64,000 nt of DNA from positions 496,001-560,000 of the forward strand of contig NZ_JAUSYS010000001.1 of assembly GCF_030817015.1 (NCBI RefSeq), read 5' to 3'. Origin of the DNA: Arthrobacter sp. V1I7 (GTDB lineage Bacteria; Actinomycetota; Actinomycetes; Actinomycetales; Micrococcaceae). A program made the position numbers and the translations under genes. Under the pieces are notes generated by a model. The model made no database searches. It saw only the letters and a program-made list of their open reading frames with translations, and was not told the DNA's origin. Of this stretch, positions 24,208-33,612 are shown piece by piece (the stretch's first letter is position 1; every line of letters starts with the position of its first letter).

Positions 24208-24798
24208 ATGAACAGCGGCGGAAGCGCGTTCCGGCGCCGGGTGGAACGGGCCGCCGAGCTCCGTGCGGTGCGGGCCAGCGGCAGTACCGCCCGGGAGAAC
24301 GACGAGCTGACTGCCGCGGAGGAAGAACTCCGGCAGAAACGCGCGAAGGTGGACGACGCCGCGAAGGCGGAATACCTCATCCGCGAGGCCATGGCGCAGG
24401 GGAAGTTCGACAACCTGAAGTACGCCGGCAAGCCCATCCCGGGACTGGGGGAGGCCTACGATCCCGACTGGTGGGTCAAGGGCCTGCTGCAACGCGAGAA
24501 CATCACCGGCCTTGGCCCGAAAGCCATTCTGCTCCGCACCGAGGACGCCGGACTCGACGCCAGGCTCGATGCCCAATTCTCCGAGAAACAGGTGCGGGAC
24601 ATCCTGGAAGACTTCAACCGGCGCATCATCGACGCGCGGCGGCAGCTCCAGGGCGGGCCGCCCGTGATCACAAAGACCCGCGACGTCGACGCCGAACTGG
24701 AACGCTGGCACGCCCGCCGGGCGGCCACCGCTGCTGCTGCCCCACCGGAGCCGGAGAAGAAGGGTCCCTGGTGGCGCCGGATCTGGCACACTTCCTAG
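24208..24798 (+). CDS. DUF1992 (DnaJ homologue subfamily C member 28-like) protein
   Basis: The 196-residue protein carries the DUF1992 domain: YLIREAMAQGKFDNLKYAGK (about 51-70), PIPGL, then DPDWWVKGLLQRENITG (about 80-96), followed by a long charged helix with FNRRIIDARRQ. The N-terminal 45 residues form a charged helix and the C-terminus a Pro/Glu/Lys linker ending in PWWRRIWH. The domain is shared with eukaryotic DNAJC28, but no J-domain is present; the bacterial function is unknown. It converges on the GntR gene and the two stop codons overlap by four bases. Confidence 0.82.
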   Translation: MNSGGSAFRRRVERAAELRAVRASGSTARENDELTAAEEELRQKRAKVDDAAKAEYLIREAMAQGKFDNLKYAGKPIPGLGEAYDPDWWVKGLLQRENITGLGPKAILLRTEDAGLDARLDAQFSEKQVRDILEDFNRRIIDARRQLQGGPPVITKTRDVDAELERWHARRAATAAAAPPEPEKKGPWWRRIWHTS

Positions 24799-25553
24799 GC
24801 GCCGGCCTCGGCTTGGTCGGCATCGAAGCCCGCCAGCAGGCGCCGCGCGGCCGTATCCATGTGCGAGCGCATTGCGGCCGTGACGGCAGACTCGTCCCGT
24901 GCTTCCAGCGCGCGGAAGATCTCCCAGTGTTCGGCCAGGGCTGCCGCCGCATGGCCCTTCTCGGTCAGCGCCCGGTCCACCCAGATACGCAGCAGTGAGC
25001 GGATGCTTTGAAGCAGTTCCTGCAGGACCTGATTGCCTGAACTGGTTGCGATTTCACGGTGGAAGGCGGCGTCGGCCTCCACAAAGACGCCCAGGTCGTC
25101 CAGGCTGCCCTCCATCGTGGCGAGGTTGCCGCGCATCCGCTCCAGCGCCTCATCGGTGATCCGCTTGGCCGCAAGCTGCCCGGCCTGCACCTCGAGGCCG
25201 CCGCGGAGTTCCACCAGTTCCCGGGTGCGCGGGGCGCCCAGCATGAGTCCCCAGCTGAGGGTGCGGGGGAGCAGTTCGGAGATGCCGTCGCGAAGGTAGG
25301 TTCCGGAGCCGGGCCGGACAATGACGATCCCCAGGATCTCGAGGGCAGCCAACGCCTCCCGGACGGCGGAGCGGCCGACACCCAGGGACGCAGCGAGCTG
25401 GCGCTCCGCAGGCAGCCGGGTTCCGACGGCGATCTCACCGCTGGTGAAGTAGGCCAGCAGGCGTTCCGCTACCTCGGACACCACGGAGCCCTGCTCCATG
25501 GAACCGAGCGCGGCACTGATTTTGGCCGACGAGGCGGCGGAGTTAACGGACAC
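24795..25553 (-). CDS. GntR-family regulator, FadR/FCD subfamily, of the apionate-type operon
   Basis: The 252-residue protein has a FadR-type winged helix (VAERLLAYFTSGEIAVGTRL, about 25-44; LGVGRSAVREALAALEILG, recognition helix) and an FCD domain with the metal-ligand pattern EADAAFHREIATSSGN (about 148-163) and a later H in SHMDTAARRL. It is divergent from the transporter gene at 25764, and the 210-bp gap holds a 14-bp palindrome on the transporter promoter. It is therefore probably the repressor of the downstream sugar-acid operon. Confidence 0.86.
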   Translation of the reverse strand: MSVNSAASSAKISAALGSMEQGSVVSEVAERLLAYFTSGEIAVGTRLPAERQLAASLGVGRSAVREALAALEILGIVIVRPGSGTYLRDGISELLPRTLSWGLMLGAPRTRELVELRGGLEVQAGQLAAKRITDEALERMRGNLATMEGSLDDLGVFVEADAAFHREIATSSGNQVLQELLQSIRSLLRIWVDRALTEKGHAAAALAEHWEIFRALEARDESAVTAAMRSHMDTAARRLLAGFDADQAEAGA

Positions 25554-25615
25554 ACTGAAAGCGTAACAACCTCAGCCCTTGGGCAAAGTCTCCGGCAGGC
25601 CGACGAAACATACAT

Positions 25616-25653
25616 GTCAACCGGTTGACCAATTTTCAAAATCGTCTTATGGT
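25616..25653 (+). promoter_or_regulatory. Promoter and FadR-type operator of the apionate-type operon
   Basis: TTGACC (25625-25630) and TATGGT (25648-25653) are spaced by 17 bp. The perfect palindrome GTCAACCGGTTGAC (25616-25629) covers the -35 element. Occupation by the divergently encoded GntR/FCD regulator would block RNA polymerase. The operon's first start codon is 110 bp downstream. Confidence 0.7.
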
Positions 25654-25763
25654 GTTAATCACAGGCTTACTCGCGGGCCGGCCAGCTTCGCGGAAACAGG
25701 CCTTGAGACACCTCCCCGGCGTCCGGCGAAGGACGCTCCGGAGACCAACATCTAGGAGTCAAT

Positions 25764-27128
25764 GTGGACACCGCACAATCGGTGGTCGAAAGATCTGCAA
25801 TCAGGAAAGTGGCGGTCCGGCTGGTGCCGTTCGTTGCTTTGATGTTCTTCATCAACTACCTGGACCGGACAGCGATCTCGTTCGCCGGTCCCAATGGCAT
25901 GAACACCGACCTTGCCCTCTCGGCAGCTCAGTTCGGTTTCGCTTCCGGCGTCTTCTTTATCGGCTACATCCTGCTGGAGGTCCCCAGCAACCTGGCGCTG
26001 CACAAGTTCGGCGCCCGGCGCTGGCTTGCACGCATCATGGTCAGCTGGGGCATTGTCTCGCTGCTGTTCACCTGGGTGGGCAACGTGGAGCAGCTTTACG
26101 TCCTGCGCTTCATCCTGGGTGTGGCCGAGGCCGGCTTCTTCCCCGGCGCCATTCTCTTCCTTAGCCTCTGGGTTCCGTCCCGGCACCGCAGCAAGATCCT
26201 TGCCCTGTTCTACTTGGCCCAGCCGCTGACCACCGTGATCGGTGCCCCGCTCGCCGGCCTCCTCATCCAGCAGCACGGACTCTTCGGACTCGCCGGCTGG
26301 CGTGTCATGTTCTTCGGCGTGGCCATCCCCGCCATCATCGTCGGCATCATCGCCTGGTTCTACCTGGCTGATTCCCCCGCGAAGGCCAAATGGCTGACCC
26401 AGGAGGAGAAGACCTGGCTGACCGCGGCCCTGGAGACGGAAAAGAAGGCAACCGCGGCCAGCAACAAGCACGTCAGCGTCCGCACCGTCTTCGGCAACGG
26501 CCGCGTCTGGATGCTGTCGGCCATCTACTTCGGTTTCATCTACGGCCTCTACGCGCTGGCGTTCTTCCTGCCTACCATCATCGCCGGCTTCGAAGGCATC
26601 TACGGCACCAAGTTCGATGTCTTCCAGAAGGGCCTGATCACCGCGATCCCGTACCTGCCTGCAGCCTTCGCGCTGTACTTCTGGTCCAAGGACGCCACCA
26701 AGCGCGGCGTCAAGACCTGGCACATCGCCCTGCCTGCCCTGATAGGCGCGGTCAGCATCCCGCTGGCCCTGTTCGCCGGATCGCCGGCCGCCACCATCGC
26801 CGTCATCACCATCACGGCCATGTCGATCTTTGCCGCGCTGCCCAACTTCTGGACGGTGCCCACGCAGTTCCTCACCGGCGCAGCTGCGGCTGCTGGCATC
26901 GCCCTGATCAACACCGTGGGCAACCTCGCAGGCTTCAGTGCCGGCTACATCACCGGCTGGCTCAAGGACCTGACCGGCGCCTACACCGTGCCGATGTTCG
27001 TCGTCGGTGGCTTCATGCTCCTTTCGGCCATTCTCATGGTGGTGCTGAGCCGCTCCGGCAAGGTCAGCGAAGGCATCCCCGCGGAAGCCCTGGACCCGAC
27101 GGGAGCCGGGCACCACGCCGAGCCGTAA
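25764..27128 (+). CDS. MFS transporter, anion:cation symporter type (probable D-apionate carrier)
   Basis: The 454-residue protein has 12 predicted helices and ACS-family signatures: FINYLDRTAISFAGPNGM (about 30-47), EVPSNLALHKFGARRWLARI (about 73-92) and GVAEAGFFPGAILFLSLWVP. Members of this family import sugar acids such as galactonate, glucarate or tartrate with protons. As it leads an operon whose enzymes match D-apionate breakdown, D-apionate is the inferred substrate; known apiose loci mostly use ABC or TRAP systems. The GTG at 25764 follows AGGAG. A hairpin after the stop codon separates it from the kinase gene. Confidence 0.85.
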   Translation: MDTAQSVVERSAIRKVAVRLVPFVALMFFINYLDRTAISFAGPNGMNTDLALSAAQFGFASGVFFIGYILLEVPSNLALHKFGARRWLARIMVSWGIVSLLFTWVGNVEQLYVLRFILGVAEAGFFPGAILFLSLWVPSRHRSKILALFYLAQPLTTVIGAPLAGLLIQQHGLFGLAGWRVMFFGVAIPAIIVGIIAWFYLADSPAKAKWLTQEEKTWLTAALETEKKATAASNKHVSVRTVFGNGRVWMLSAIYFGFIYGLYALAFFLPTIIAGFEGIYGTKFDVFQKGLITAIPYLPAAFALYFWSKDATKRGVKTWHIALPALIGAVSIPLALFAGSPAATIAVITITAMSIFAALPNFWTVPTQFLTGAAAAAGIALINTVGNLAGFSAGYITGWLKDLTGAYTVPMFVVGGFMLLSAILMVVLSRSGKVSEGIPAEALDPTGAGHHAEP

Positions 27129-27134
27129 CAGACC

Positions 27135-27166
27135 CGGAGGCGTCCCCCTCACCGGGGACGCCTCCG
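27135..27166 (+). terminator. Hairpin between the transporter and kinase genes
   Basis: A perfect 13-bp stem (arm CGGAGGCGTCCCC, 27135-27147 with 27154-27166) closes a six-base loop seven bases after the transporter stop codon. The kinase gene follows in the same direction after 99 bp, so this may be a partial terminator or an mRNA-stabilising element that lowers or separates expression of the two parts. Confidence 0.65.
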
Positions 27167-27265
27167 TACCAATCCGGACCGGCCGGGCGCACACCGCCGC
27201 CGCCAACACCTCACCCCGTCCCACCCGAACCACGACTTCCCCTTAGTTGGGCCCAGGAGCTCCCC

Positions 27266-29014
27266 ATGACCCGCTTGTTCAATGAACCTTCGGCGTTCGC
27301 TGATGAAATGATCGAGGGCTTTGCCGCCTCCCACGGCCGCTGGGTGAAGCGTGTCTCCGGCGGCGTTGTCCGCAACACCAAGAGCACCCCGGACACGGTG
27401 GCGCTGGTGATCGGCGGGGGCTCCGGCCACTACCCGGCGTTCGCAGGCCTGGTGGGCCAGGGCCTGGCGCACGGCGCCGCTATGGGCAACCTGTTCGCCT
27501 CCCCGTCCGCCCAGCAGGTCTACAACGTGGCGAAAGCCGCCAACAACGGCGCCGGCGTGCTGCTGGGCTACGGCAACTACGCCGGCGATGTCCTGCACTT
27601 CAACCAGGCCCAGGACCGCCTCCGCAAGGAAGGCATCGAATGCCGCAGCATCGCCGTCACCGACGACGTCTCCTCCGCCCCGCTGGCCGAACGCACCAAA
27701 CGCCGCGGCATCGCGGGGGACCTCACGGTCTTCAAGGTGGCTGCGGCAGCGGCCGAGGCCGGCTATTCCATGGACGACGTCGTCGCGGTCGCGGAGCGCG
27801 CCAACGACCGGACCCGCTCGTTCGGCGTGGCCTTCACCGGCTGCACCCTGCCGGGCGCCGAACATCCCCTGTTCTCCGTCCCGGAAGGCCGCATGGCTGT
27901 GGGCATGGGCATCCACGGTGAGCCCGGCATCGACGAAACGGACATCCCGACGGCGGATGAACTCGCCGAACTGCTCGTGGCTAAGCTGCTCACGGAAATC
28001 CCCGACGGTACAAGCGAGAGCCTGCGCCGCGTGGTCCCCATCCTCAACGGACTCGGCAGCGTCAAATACGAAGAGCTCTTTGTCGTCTACCGCCGCGTCG
28101 CACAGCTCCTCGCCGAGGCCGGCCTCCAGCCCGTAGACCCCCAGGTGGGTGAGCTGGTGACCAGCTTCGACATGGCAGGAACGTCACTCACGTTGTTCTG
28201 GCTCGACGACGAACTTGAATCCCTCTGGACTGCTCCCGCCGACACCCCTGCGTTCCGCCGCGGCGCCGTCACGGCCGAGGCGCTGGAAACCCAAGGCAGC
28301 GGGTATCTTGCCGCTGAGCCGACCGTGGAAATCCCGGACGCCAGCGAAGACTCCCGCGCCGGGGCCGGCCGCATACTAGCCGTTCTGGGCGCGGCGAAAA
28401 CAGCGGTGGATGCCAATGTCGAGGAACTCGGCCGGATCGATGCGATCGCCGGCGACGGCGACCACGGCATCGGGATGGAACGTGGAATCGGAGCGGCCGT
28501 GACGGCCGCCGCAGACGCCGTTGCCCGCGGGGCAGGGGCCGCGACCACGCTGCATCTCGCCGGTGACGCGTGGGCCGACAAAGCCGGCGGGACCTCGGGG
28601 GCGTTGTGGGGGATGGCGCTCCGCGCCGTCGGCGACTCCCTCGGCGACTCCAGGGCTCCCGACGCGAGCGCTGTCGCCGATGGCGTGGCCGGCGCTGCCG
28701 CCGCGATCATGGAATTCGGCAAGGCAAAACCGGGCGACAAAACACTGGTGGATGTCCTGGTCCCGTTCCGCGACTCGCTCAGCGCCGGCGTCAGTGCCGG
28801 CAGAACCCTCGGCGTCTCTTGGGGCGTGGCAGCCACAGTTGCCGAGCAGGCGGCCGAAGCCACCGCACAGTTGCTGCCGCTCATGGGGCGTGCACGCCCC
28901 CACGCCGAAAAGAGCCTCGGCACCCCCGACGCCGGCGCCGTCTCCATGGCGCTGATCGTACGAGCCATTTCCAACACGCTCATCGAGCGGACCACCATTA
29001 AGGAGAAAGCATGA
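27266..29014 (+). CDS. Fused DhaK-DhaL kinase, probable L-erythrulose kinase
   Basis: The 582-residue single-chain, ATP-type kinase joins a DhaK substrate domain (about 1-330) and a DhaL nucleotide domain (about 375-580). The DhaK part has [20 protein letters not shown] (about 49-68) and the substrate-binding histidine in GMGIHGEPG (H217), which forms a hemiaminal with a ketose. The DhaL part has the Mg/ATP motif [14 protein letters not shown]. It could act on dihydroxyacetone, but the neighbouring isomerase genes point to erythrulose (LerK-like). The ATG at 27266 follows AGGAG. It overlaps the next gene by four bases. Confidence 0.85.
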   Translation: MTRLFNEPSAFADEMIEGFAASHGRWVKRVSGGVVRNTKSTPDTVALVIGGGSGHYPAFAGLVGQGLAHGAAMGNLFASPSAQQVYNVAKAANNGAGVLLGYGNYAGDVLHFNQAQDRLRKEGIECRSIAVTDDVSSAPLAERTKRRGIAGDLTVFKVAAAAAEAGYSMDDVVAVAERANDRTRSFGVAFTGCTLPGAEHPLFSVPEGRMAVGMGIHGEPGIDETDIPTADELAELLVAKLLTEIPDGTSESLRRVVPILNGLGSVKYEELFVVYRRVAQLLAEAGLQPVDPQVGELVTSFDMAGTSLTLFWLDDELESLWTAPADTPAFRRGAVTAEALETQGSGYLAAEPTVEIPDASEDSRAGAGRILAVLGAAKTAVDANVEELGRIDAIAGDGDHGIGMERGIGAAVTAAADAVARGAGAATTLHLAGDAWADKAGGTSGALWGMALRAVGDSLGDSRAPDASAVADGVAGAAAAIMEFGKAKPGDKTLVDVLVPFRDSLSAGVSAGRTLGVSWGVAATVAEQAAEATAQLLPLMGRARPHAEKSLGTPDAGAVSMALIVRAISNTLIERTTIKEKA

Positions 29015-29481
29015 GCGCCAAACTGCGCCTGGTGATCGGAGCCGACGACGCCGGTTTCGACTACAAGGAGGCCCTGAAGGCCGATCTGGTAGCGAGCGAT
29101 CTCGTTGAATCGGTCCAGGACGTGGGCGTGGATGCCACCAGCCACACCCCTTACCCGTCCGTCGCCATCGCCGCCGCCGAACTCATCGCCGCCGGCAAGG
29201 CCGACCGTGCCCTGCTGGTCTGCGGCACCGGCCTGGGCGTCGCCATCGCCGCGAACAAGGTCCCCGGCGTGCGGGCTGTCACTGCCCATGACAGCTTCTC
29301 GGTGGAGCGCTCCGTCCTGAGCAACAACGCCCAGGTGCTCACCTTCGGCCAGCGCGTCGTCGGACTGGAACTGGCCCGCCGGCTGGCCCGCGAATGGCTC
29401 ACGTACACCTTTGACGAAACCTCGGCCTCGGCGGAGAAAGTCACGCTGATTAAGGACTACGAGGGTGTCACTTCCTGCTAA
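29011..29481 (+). CDS. RpiB-family isomerase, probable D-erythrulose 4-phosphate isomerase
   Basis: The 156-residue protein is of the RpiB/LacAB type. It has the N-terminal [14 protein letters not shown] substrate segment, the catalytic cysteine in [15 protein letters not shown] (about 69-83) and [15 protein letters not shown] (about 108-122). RpiB homologues in tetritol pathways (DerI, EryI) turn D-erythrulose 4-phosphate into D-erythrose 4-phosphate, which enters the pentose phosphate pathway; the operon context favours this over ribose 5-phosphate isomerisation. It overlaps the kinase gene by ATGA and the next gene by 17 bases. Confidence 0.84.
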   Translation: MSAKLRLVIGADDAGFDYKEALKADLVASDLVESVQDVGVDATSHTPYPSVAIAAAELIAAGKADRALLVCGTGLGVAIAANKVPGVRAVTAHDSFSVERSVLSNNAQVLTFGQRVVGLELARRLAREWLTYTFDETSASAEKVTLIKDYEGVTSC

Positions 29482-30295
29482 GGGCCCCACGGGCCCCACT
29501 CAGCCGAGGGCCATCATCGGCGTCAGCCTGAAGATGTACTTCGGCCACGAACGCACGCTCGACTGGTGCCGCGGCGTCGCCGGGATCGCGGTGGACCACC
29601 CCGCCGTCCGCAGCGGCGAGATCGAACTCTTCGCCCTGCCGGCCCATCCGGTCCTCGCCGAAGCGGCACGGATCCTGGGCGCTGCCGGGGCGGCCTCCGG
29701 GGCCCAGGACATCTTCTGGGAGGACGAGGGTGCGTTCACCGGCGAGGTCGGTGGCAAGATCATCGCCGAGGTCGGCGGACGGTTCGCGGAAGTGGGCCAC
29801 GCCGAGCGGCGCCGCATCTTCGGTGAAGACGATGACGTGATCGGGTTGAAGACCGCGGCCGCCTACCGCAATGGTCTGACCCCGGTCCTGTGCGTTGGGG
29901 AACCCGGCCACGGGACGGCCGCAGATGCCGTGCGGCACTGCATTCGCGAAATCGATGCCGTGCTGAACCGGGCCGAGAGCCTCGGCCAGTCCGGCCGGAC
30001 CATCGTCGCGTACGAACCGCAGTGGGCCATCGGCGCCGCCGAACCCGCGACGCCGTCCTTTATCAGCGACGTGATCCGCGGCCTGGACGCGCACCTCCGC
30101 AGCCGGACCGGGCAGGCGGACAGCCGGGTCATCTACGGCGGCAGCGCCGGACCCGGACTGATCGGCCAGCTGGACCCGGCCGTGGCCGGGCTCTTCCTGG
30201 GCCGTTTCGCCCACGACCCGAAGGCGCTCCGGACCATCCTGGATGAGACCGCCGAACGGCTGGGGCTCCTGGCCGGAATGAAGATGACAGCATGA
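29465..30295 (+). CDS. Triosephosphate-isomerase-family enzyme, probable L-erythrulose 1-phosphate isomerase
   Basis: The 276-residue TIM-barrel protein keeps the TIM active-site residues: lysine in VSLKMYFG (about 23), histidine in [15 protein letters not shown] (about 113; HSERR is usual) and glutamate in AYEPQWAIG (about 182), plus the phosphate-binding GGSAGP loop near the C-terminus. It is more divergent than a housekeeping TpiA, as are LerI/EryH, which convert L-erythrulose 1-phosphate to D-erythrulose 4-phosphate. The GTG start at 29465 lies inside the preceding gene; GAGGGTG precedes it weakly. The stop overlaps the next gene by four bases. Confidence 0.84.
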   Translation: MSLPAKGPTGPTQPRAIIGVSLKMYFGHERTLDWCRGVAGIAVDHPAVRSGEIELFALPAHPVLAEAARILGAAGAASGAQDIFWEDEGAFTGEVGGKIIAEVGGRFAEVGHAERRRIFGEDDDVIGLKTAAAYRNGLTPVLCVGEPGHGTAADAVRHCIREIDAVLNRAESLGQSGRTIVAYEPQWAIGAAEPATPSFISDVIRGLDAHLRSRTGQADSRVIYGGSAGPGLIGQLDPAVAGLFLGRFAHDPKALRTILDETAERLGLLAGMKMTA

Positions 30296-31107
30296 GCAGC
30301 CCCGCCGGCGCCGGCACGATCGGCCTCAGCAGCTACGCCTTCTTCTGGCAGCTCTCCGACAAGGTCGCGGAGCCGCTGAGCCTCCACGAGGCGCTGGAAC
30401 GGACCGCCGCCTGGGGCGTCGACCTGTTCCAGATCTGCGACTACGAACCGCTCGAATCCATGAGCGCCGCGGAACTCAAGGACGTGCGGGCTACCGCGGA
30501 CTCGCTGGGGATAGCGCTGGAACTGGGGACCAAGGGGATCCGCCCGGAGCACCTCCGGAAGTTCCTGCGGATTGCCGGCATCCTCGGTTCGCCGCTGCTG
30601 CGGACGATGTTCAACAGCGCCGGCCATACCCCCGCAACGGAGGAGGCCATTGCAATCTTCAGGGAGGTGCTGCCGGAGTTCGAGGCGGCCGGGGTGAAGA
30701 TCGCGGTGGAAACCTACGAGCAGGTCCCCACCGCCCGGGTCCTGGAAGTCATCCGCAGCGTTGACAGCCCGAATCTGGGAATCTGCAGCGATCCCGCCAA
30801 TACGGTGGCGGCCCTTGAGCTGCCCCGTGAGGTGATTGACGCCGTCGCGCCCTATGTCCTCAATATGCACATCAAAGACTTTGCATTCAGCCGCAAGGAG
30901 GGGTGGGTCGGGTTCACGTACTCCGGCGCGCCGCTCGGCGAGGGCCTTCTGGACTATGACTACATGGCCGGAAAGCTTCAGCCCAAAGAAAGAAACATCA
31001 ACCAGATTGTCGAGCACTGGCTGCCGTGGCAGGACTCCGAGGAAGAGACCATCCGCCTCGAAAACCAGTGGACCCAGCAAAGCCTCGATTTCCTAAGGAG
31101 CAAGTGA
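30292..31107 (+). CDS. Xylose-isomerase-like TIM-barrel protein, probable 3-oxo-isoapionate decarboxylase
   Basis: The 271-residue protein belongs to the sugar-phosphate isomerase/epimerase (AP endonuclease 2-like) superfamily. Metal ligands of the fold are visible: glutamate in VKIAVETYEQVPT (about 142), aspartate in GICSDPANTVAALELP (about 165), histidine in LNMHIKDFAF (about 191) and a later glutamate in APLGEGLLDYD. In D-apionate catabolism an enzyme of this fold (OiaC) decarboxylates 3-oxo-isoapionate to L-erythrulose, the substrate of the kinase encoded upstream. An EryC-like tetrulose-phosphate racemase is the main alternative. One base separates it from the last gene. Confidence 0.75.
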   Translation: MSSPAGAGTIGLSSYAFFWQLSDKVAEPLSLHEALERTAAWGVDLFQICDYEPLESMSAAELKDVRATADSLGIALELGTKGIRPEHLRKFLRIAGILGSPLLRTMFNSAGHTPATEEAIAIFREVLPEFEAAGVKIAVETYEQVPTARVLEVIRSVDSPNLGICSDPANTVAALELPREVIDAVAPYVLNMHIKDFAFSRKEGWVGFTYSGAPLGEGLLDYDYMAGKLQPKERNINQIVEHWLPWQDSEEETIRLENQWTQQSLDFLRSK

Positions 31108-31108
31108 A

Positions 31109-31969
31109 ATGTCAGCAGAACAATTGACCGTCGCCGTCATCGGGGCCGGAGGCAAAATGGGGTTGCGTGTTTCAGCCAACCTCCAGAAGAGCGCCCACAA
31201 CGTCTTCTACAGCGAGAACTCGCCTGCCGGACAGGAACGCGTCCGCGCCGAAGGACGCGAGATCAGCAGCACCGAGGACGCCATCAAGGACGCCGACGTG
31301 GTGATCCTCGCCGTCCCGGACACCGTGCTGGGCATCGTTTCCCAGGGCGTGGTTCCCCAGATGAAGTCCGGCGCCATCCTCCTCACGCTTGACCCCGCCG
31401 CCGCCTACGCCGGACTTTTGGCCAAGCGCGACGACGTCGTCCAGGCCGTGGCCCACCCCTGCCACCCGTCCGTGTTCCTGGAACGCACCACCAAGGAGGA
31501 ATGGGCCGATACCTTCGGCGGCCAGGGCGCCCCCCAGAACGTCGTCGCCGCCATCGACGAGGACGCCTCCGAGGAGACCCGGGCCGCCGCCGAAGCCACC
31601 ATCAAGGTGATCTACGCGCCCGTGATCGACGTCCACTGGGTCACCGTGAAGCAGTTGGCCATCCTGGAACCCACCCTGGTGGAGACCGTGGCGTGCATGA
31701 TCGGCACCCTGCTCAACGAGGCCCTCCACGAGACGGTGCACACCGCCGGCGTCCCGGAGGAAGCAGCCAAGGCCATGCTGTTCGGCCACGTGCAGATCGC
31801 CCTGACCAACGCCCTGCGCGGCTCCAACCCGTTCTCCGAGGCCTGCGAAATCGCCATCCAGTACGGCAAGGACACCATCATCAAGGACGACTGGAAGAAG
31901 ATCTTCGACGACTCCGAGCTGGACAGTGTGATCGCCAAGATGCTCAAGCTGGACTCCGTCCAGCGCTGA
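31109..31969 (+). CDS. Phosphogluconate-dehydrogenase-like oxidoreductase, probable D-apionate oxidoisomerase
   Basis: The 286-residue protein has an N-terminal dinucleotide fold (VAVIGAGGKMGLRVSANL, about 8-25) and a helical C-terminal domain of the PGDH_C type, with AVAHPCHPSVF (about 112-122) and VTVKQLAILEPTLVETVACM (about 180-199). This combination is that of ApnO, which oxidises and rearranges D-apionate to 3-oxo-isoapionate. With the decarboxylase, kinase and two isomerases encoded upstream it completes a route from D-apionate to D-erythrose 4-phosphate. The assignment rests on domain type and context. It is the last gene before a strong hairpin. Confidence 0.75.
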   Translation: MSAEQLTVAVIGAGGKMGLRVSANLQKSAHNVFYSENSPAGQERVRAEGREISSTEDAIKDADVVILAVPDTVLGIVSQGVVPQMKSGAILLTLDPAAAYAGLLAKRDDVVQAVAHPCHPSVFLERTTKEEWADTFGGQGAPQNVVAAIDEDASEETRAAAEATIKVIYAPVIDVHWVTVKQLAILEPTLVETVACMIGTLLNEALHETVHTAGVPEEAAKAMLFGHVQIALTNALRGSNPFSEACEIAIQYGKDTIIKDDWKKIFDDSELDSVIAKMLKLDSVQR

Positions 31970-32014
31970 GTCATCCGGCCGCGCCGGCTTCGCCGCGGCC
32001 GGACAGCAAGTTCT

Positions 32015-32049
32015 GAGGACGACGGCGGGATGCTCCCGCCGTCGTCCTC
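32015..32049. terminator. Bidirectional hairpin terminator, copy 3 of a repeated family
   Basis: A perfect 15-bp stem (arm GAGGACGACGGCGGG, 32015-32029 with 32035-32049) closes a five-base loop, with TT directly after. It lies between the convergent apionate-type operon and ammonium-channel gene. The core matches the hairpins at 1079 and 5786. Confidence 0.8.
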
Positions 32050-32148
32050 TTTGCGTGTACGCCCAGCAGCTCGTCCGCGTCGCACCAGCGCCGGTCTTCA
32101 CCGGGTTCGATGCTCCGCGTCGCCGGGCGGCCGCTGCGTCGAAGTTGG

Positions 32149-33477
32149 CTAGACGAGGCTTTCCTGCGTGTCGCGCTGGTCCGCTGCGGCCGGCGGGGTC
32201 CGGACCAGGTGGGACTGAACGTGCTGCCCGAAGGGGCTGAAGCGGCCTTGGCCCAGGTCTGCGAAGTCGTACGCGCTTTCCGCGTGTTCAGAGCGGTCCA
32301 CACCGGAGGCTTCGGCTTCGGGGCTGACCCGGAATCCGATGGTCCTATGGATGGCCAGCCCGATGACAGCCGTCCCGAGCCCGGACAGCAACACGGTGAG
32401 GACGACGGCGACCAGCTGGGCGGTCAGTTGCTGGAGCCCGCCGCCGTAGAACAGCCCGCCGCCGACACCGTCGACCGGCAAGGCGATGAAGCCCAGCGCG
32501 AGAGTGCCGATCAGTCCGCCGCCAAGGTGGACGCCGACGACGTCGAGCGAGTCATCAAAACCGTATCGGTACTTCAGGTCCACAAACACGGCGCAGGCGG
32601 CGCCGGCGAGCAGGCCCAGGCCGACGGCGGCGATCGGACTGATGTTGGCGCAGGATGGGGTGATGGCAACGAGACCGGCGACAACGCCGGACGCGGCGCC
32701 GAGGGAGGTGGGGTGCCCGTGGCGGATCTTTTCCGTGACCAGCCAGCTGAGCAGGGCCGCGGCCGGAGCAGCCAGCGTGTTGATCCAGATCAGGCCCGCC
32801 TGCTCGGCCGTCGTCGCGGCGCCGGCGTTGAAGCCGAACCAGCCGAACCACAGGATGCCGGCGCCCAGCATGATGAAGGGTATGTTGTGCGGGCGGTGGG
32901 CGGGGTCCTTGCCGAACCCCTGGCGGTTGCCCAGAATCAGCACCAGGACCAGCGCGGCGGTGCCGGAACTGATCTCCACCACGGTCCCGCCGGCGAAGTC
33001 GATCACCTGCCCGAAGACCGCGCTGACGGCTCCATGCTGGCTCATCAGGCCACCGCCCCAGACCATGAAGGCGAGCGGGCAGTAGACAACCGTGATCCAG
33101 ATGGGCACGAAGAGGGCCCACGAGGTGAACTTGGCGCGGTCGGCGATGGCGCCGCTGATCAGTGCCACGGTGATGATGGCGAAGGTCGCTCCGTAGCCGG
33201 CCTTAATCAGTTCCGGTGAACCGAGGAGGCTCTGCAGACCGAAGCTGGCGAACGGATCGCCGAAGATACCCAGCACGCCGTTGCCGCCGGTCATCGAGTA
33301 ACCCCAGAGGATCCAGACGACACCGACGGTTCCCGCAGACACGAAACTCATCATGATCATATTGAGCGAGGCTTTGGCCCGCGTCATGCCGCCATAAAAG
33401 AGGCCCAGGGCCGGTGTCATCAGCAAGACGAGCCCTGCCGAAACCAGCATCCAGACGTTTCCCGCAGTGAGCTCCAC
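32149..33477 (-). CDS. amt: Ammonium channel/transporter Amt
   Basis: The 442-residue Amt protein has 11 predicted helices. Conserved regions include GLALFYGG-type LGLFYGGMTRAKASLNMIM (near residue 25-43), the pore histidines in DFAGGTVVEISSGTAALV context and DVVGVHLGGGLIGTLALG near 310, and the Amt signature WFGWFGFNAGA. It conducts ammonium through the cytoplasmic membrane. A hydrophilic C-terminal tail of about 60 residues is present. No glnK follows. The GTG at 33477 is preferred over an upstream TTG because GGAGAAGGGA precedes it. A GlnR-like site lies upstream. Confidence 0.92.
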   Translation of the reverse strand: MELTAGNVWMLVSAGLVLLMTPALGLFYGGMTRAKASLNMIMMSFVSAGTVGVVWILWGYSMTGGNGVLGIFGDPFASFGLQSLLGSPELIKAGYGATFAIITVALISGAIADRAKFTSWALFVPIWITVVYCPLAFMVWGGGLMSQHGAVSAVFGQVIDFAGGTVVEISSGTAALVLVLILGNRQGFGKDPAHRPHNIPFIMLGAGILWFGWFGFNAGAATTAEQAGLIWINTLAAPAAALLSWLVTEKIRHGHPTSLGAASGVVAGLVAITPSCANISPIAAVGLGLLAGAACAVFVDLKYRYGFDDSLDVVGVHLGGGLIGTLALGFIALPVDGVGGGLFYGGGLQQLTAQLVAVVLTVLLSGLGTAVIGLAIHRTIGFRVSPEAEASGVDRSEHAESAYDFADLGQGRFSPFGQHVQSHLVRTPPAAADQRDTQESLV

Positions 33478-33612
33478 GTGCGTGTCCCTTCTCCACAAAT
33501 CGCCTACCGGGGCGCATCACCTCCGGCCCCCAGTCCGGCTTCAATGCTCCCGGGTTCGTGTTTCCGGGAGTGGGAAGGAATATTGCAGGGAAGTTACGGG
33601 AAACGGGCCGGC

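Noticed and set aside
26390..27265. Upstream extension of the DhaK-DhaL reading frame
   Set aside because: It overlaps the transporter gene and a hairpin; the DhaK domain starts at 27266 after a ribosome-binding site.
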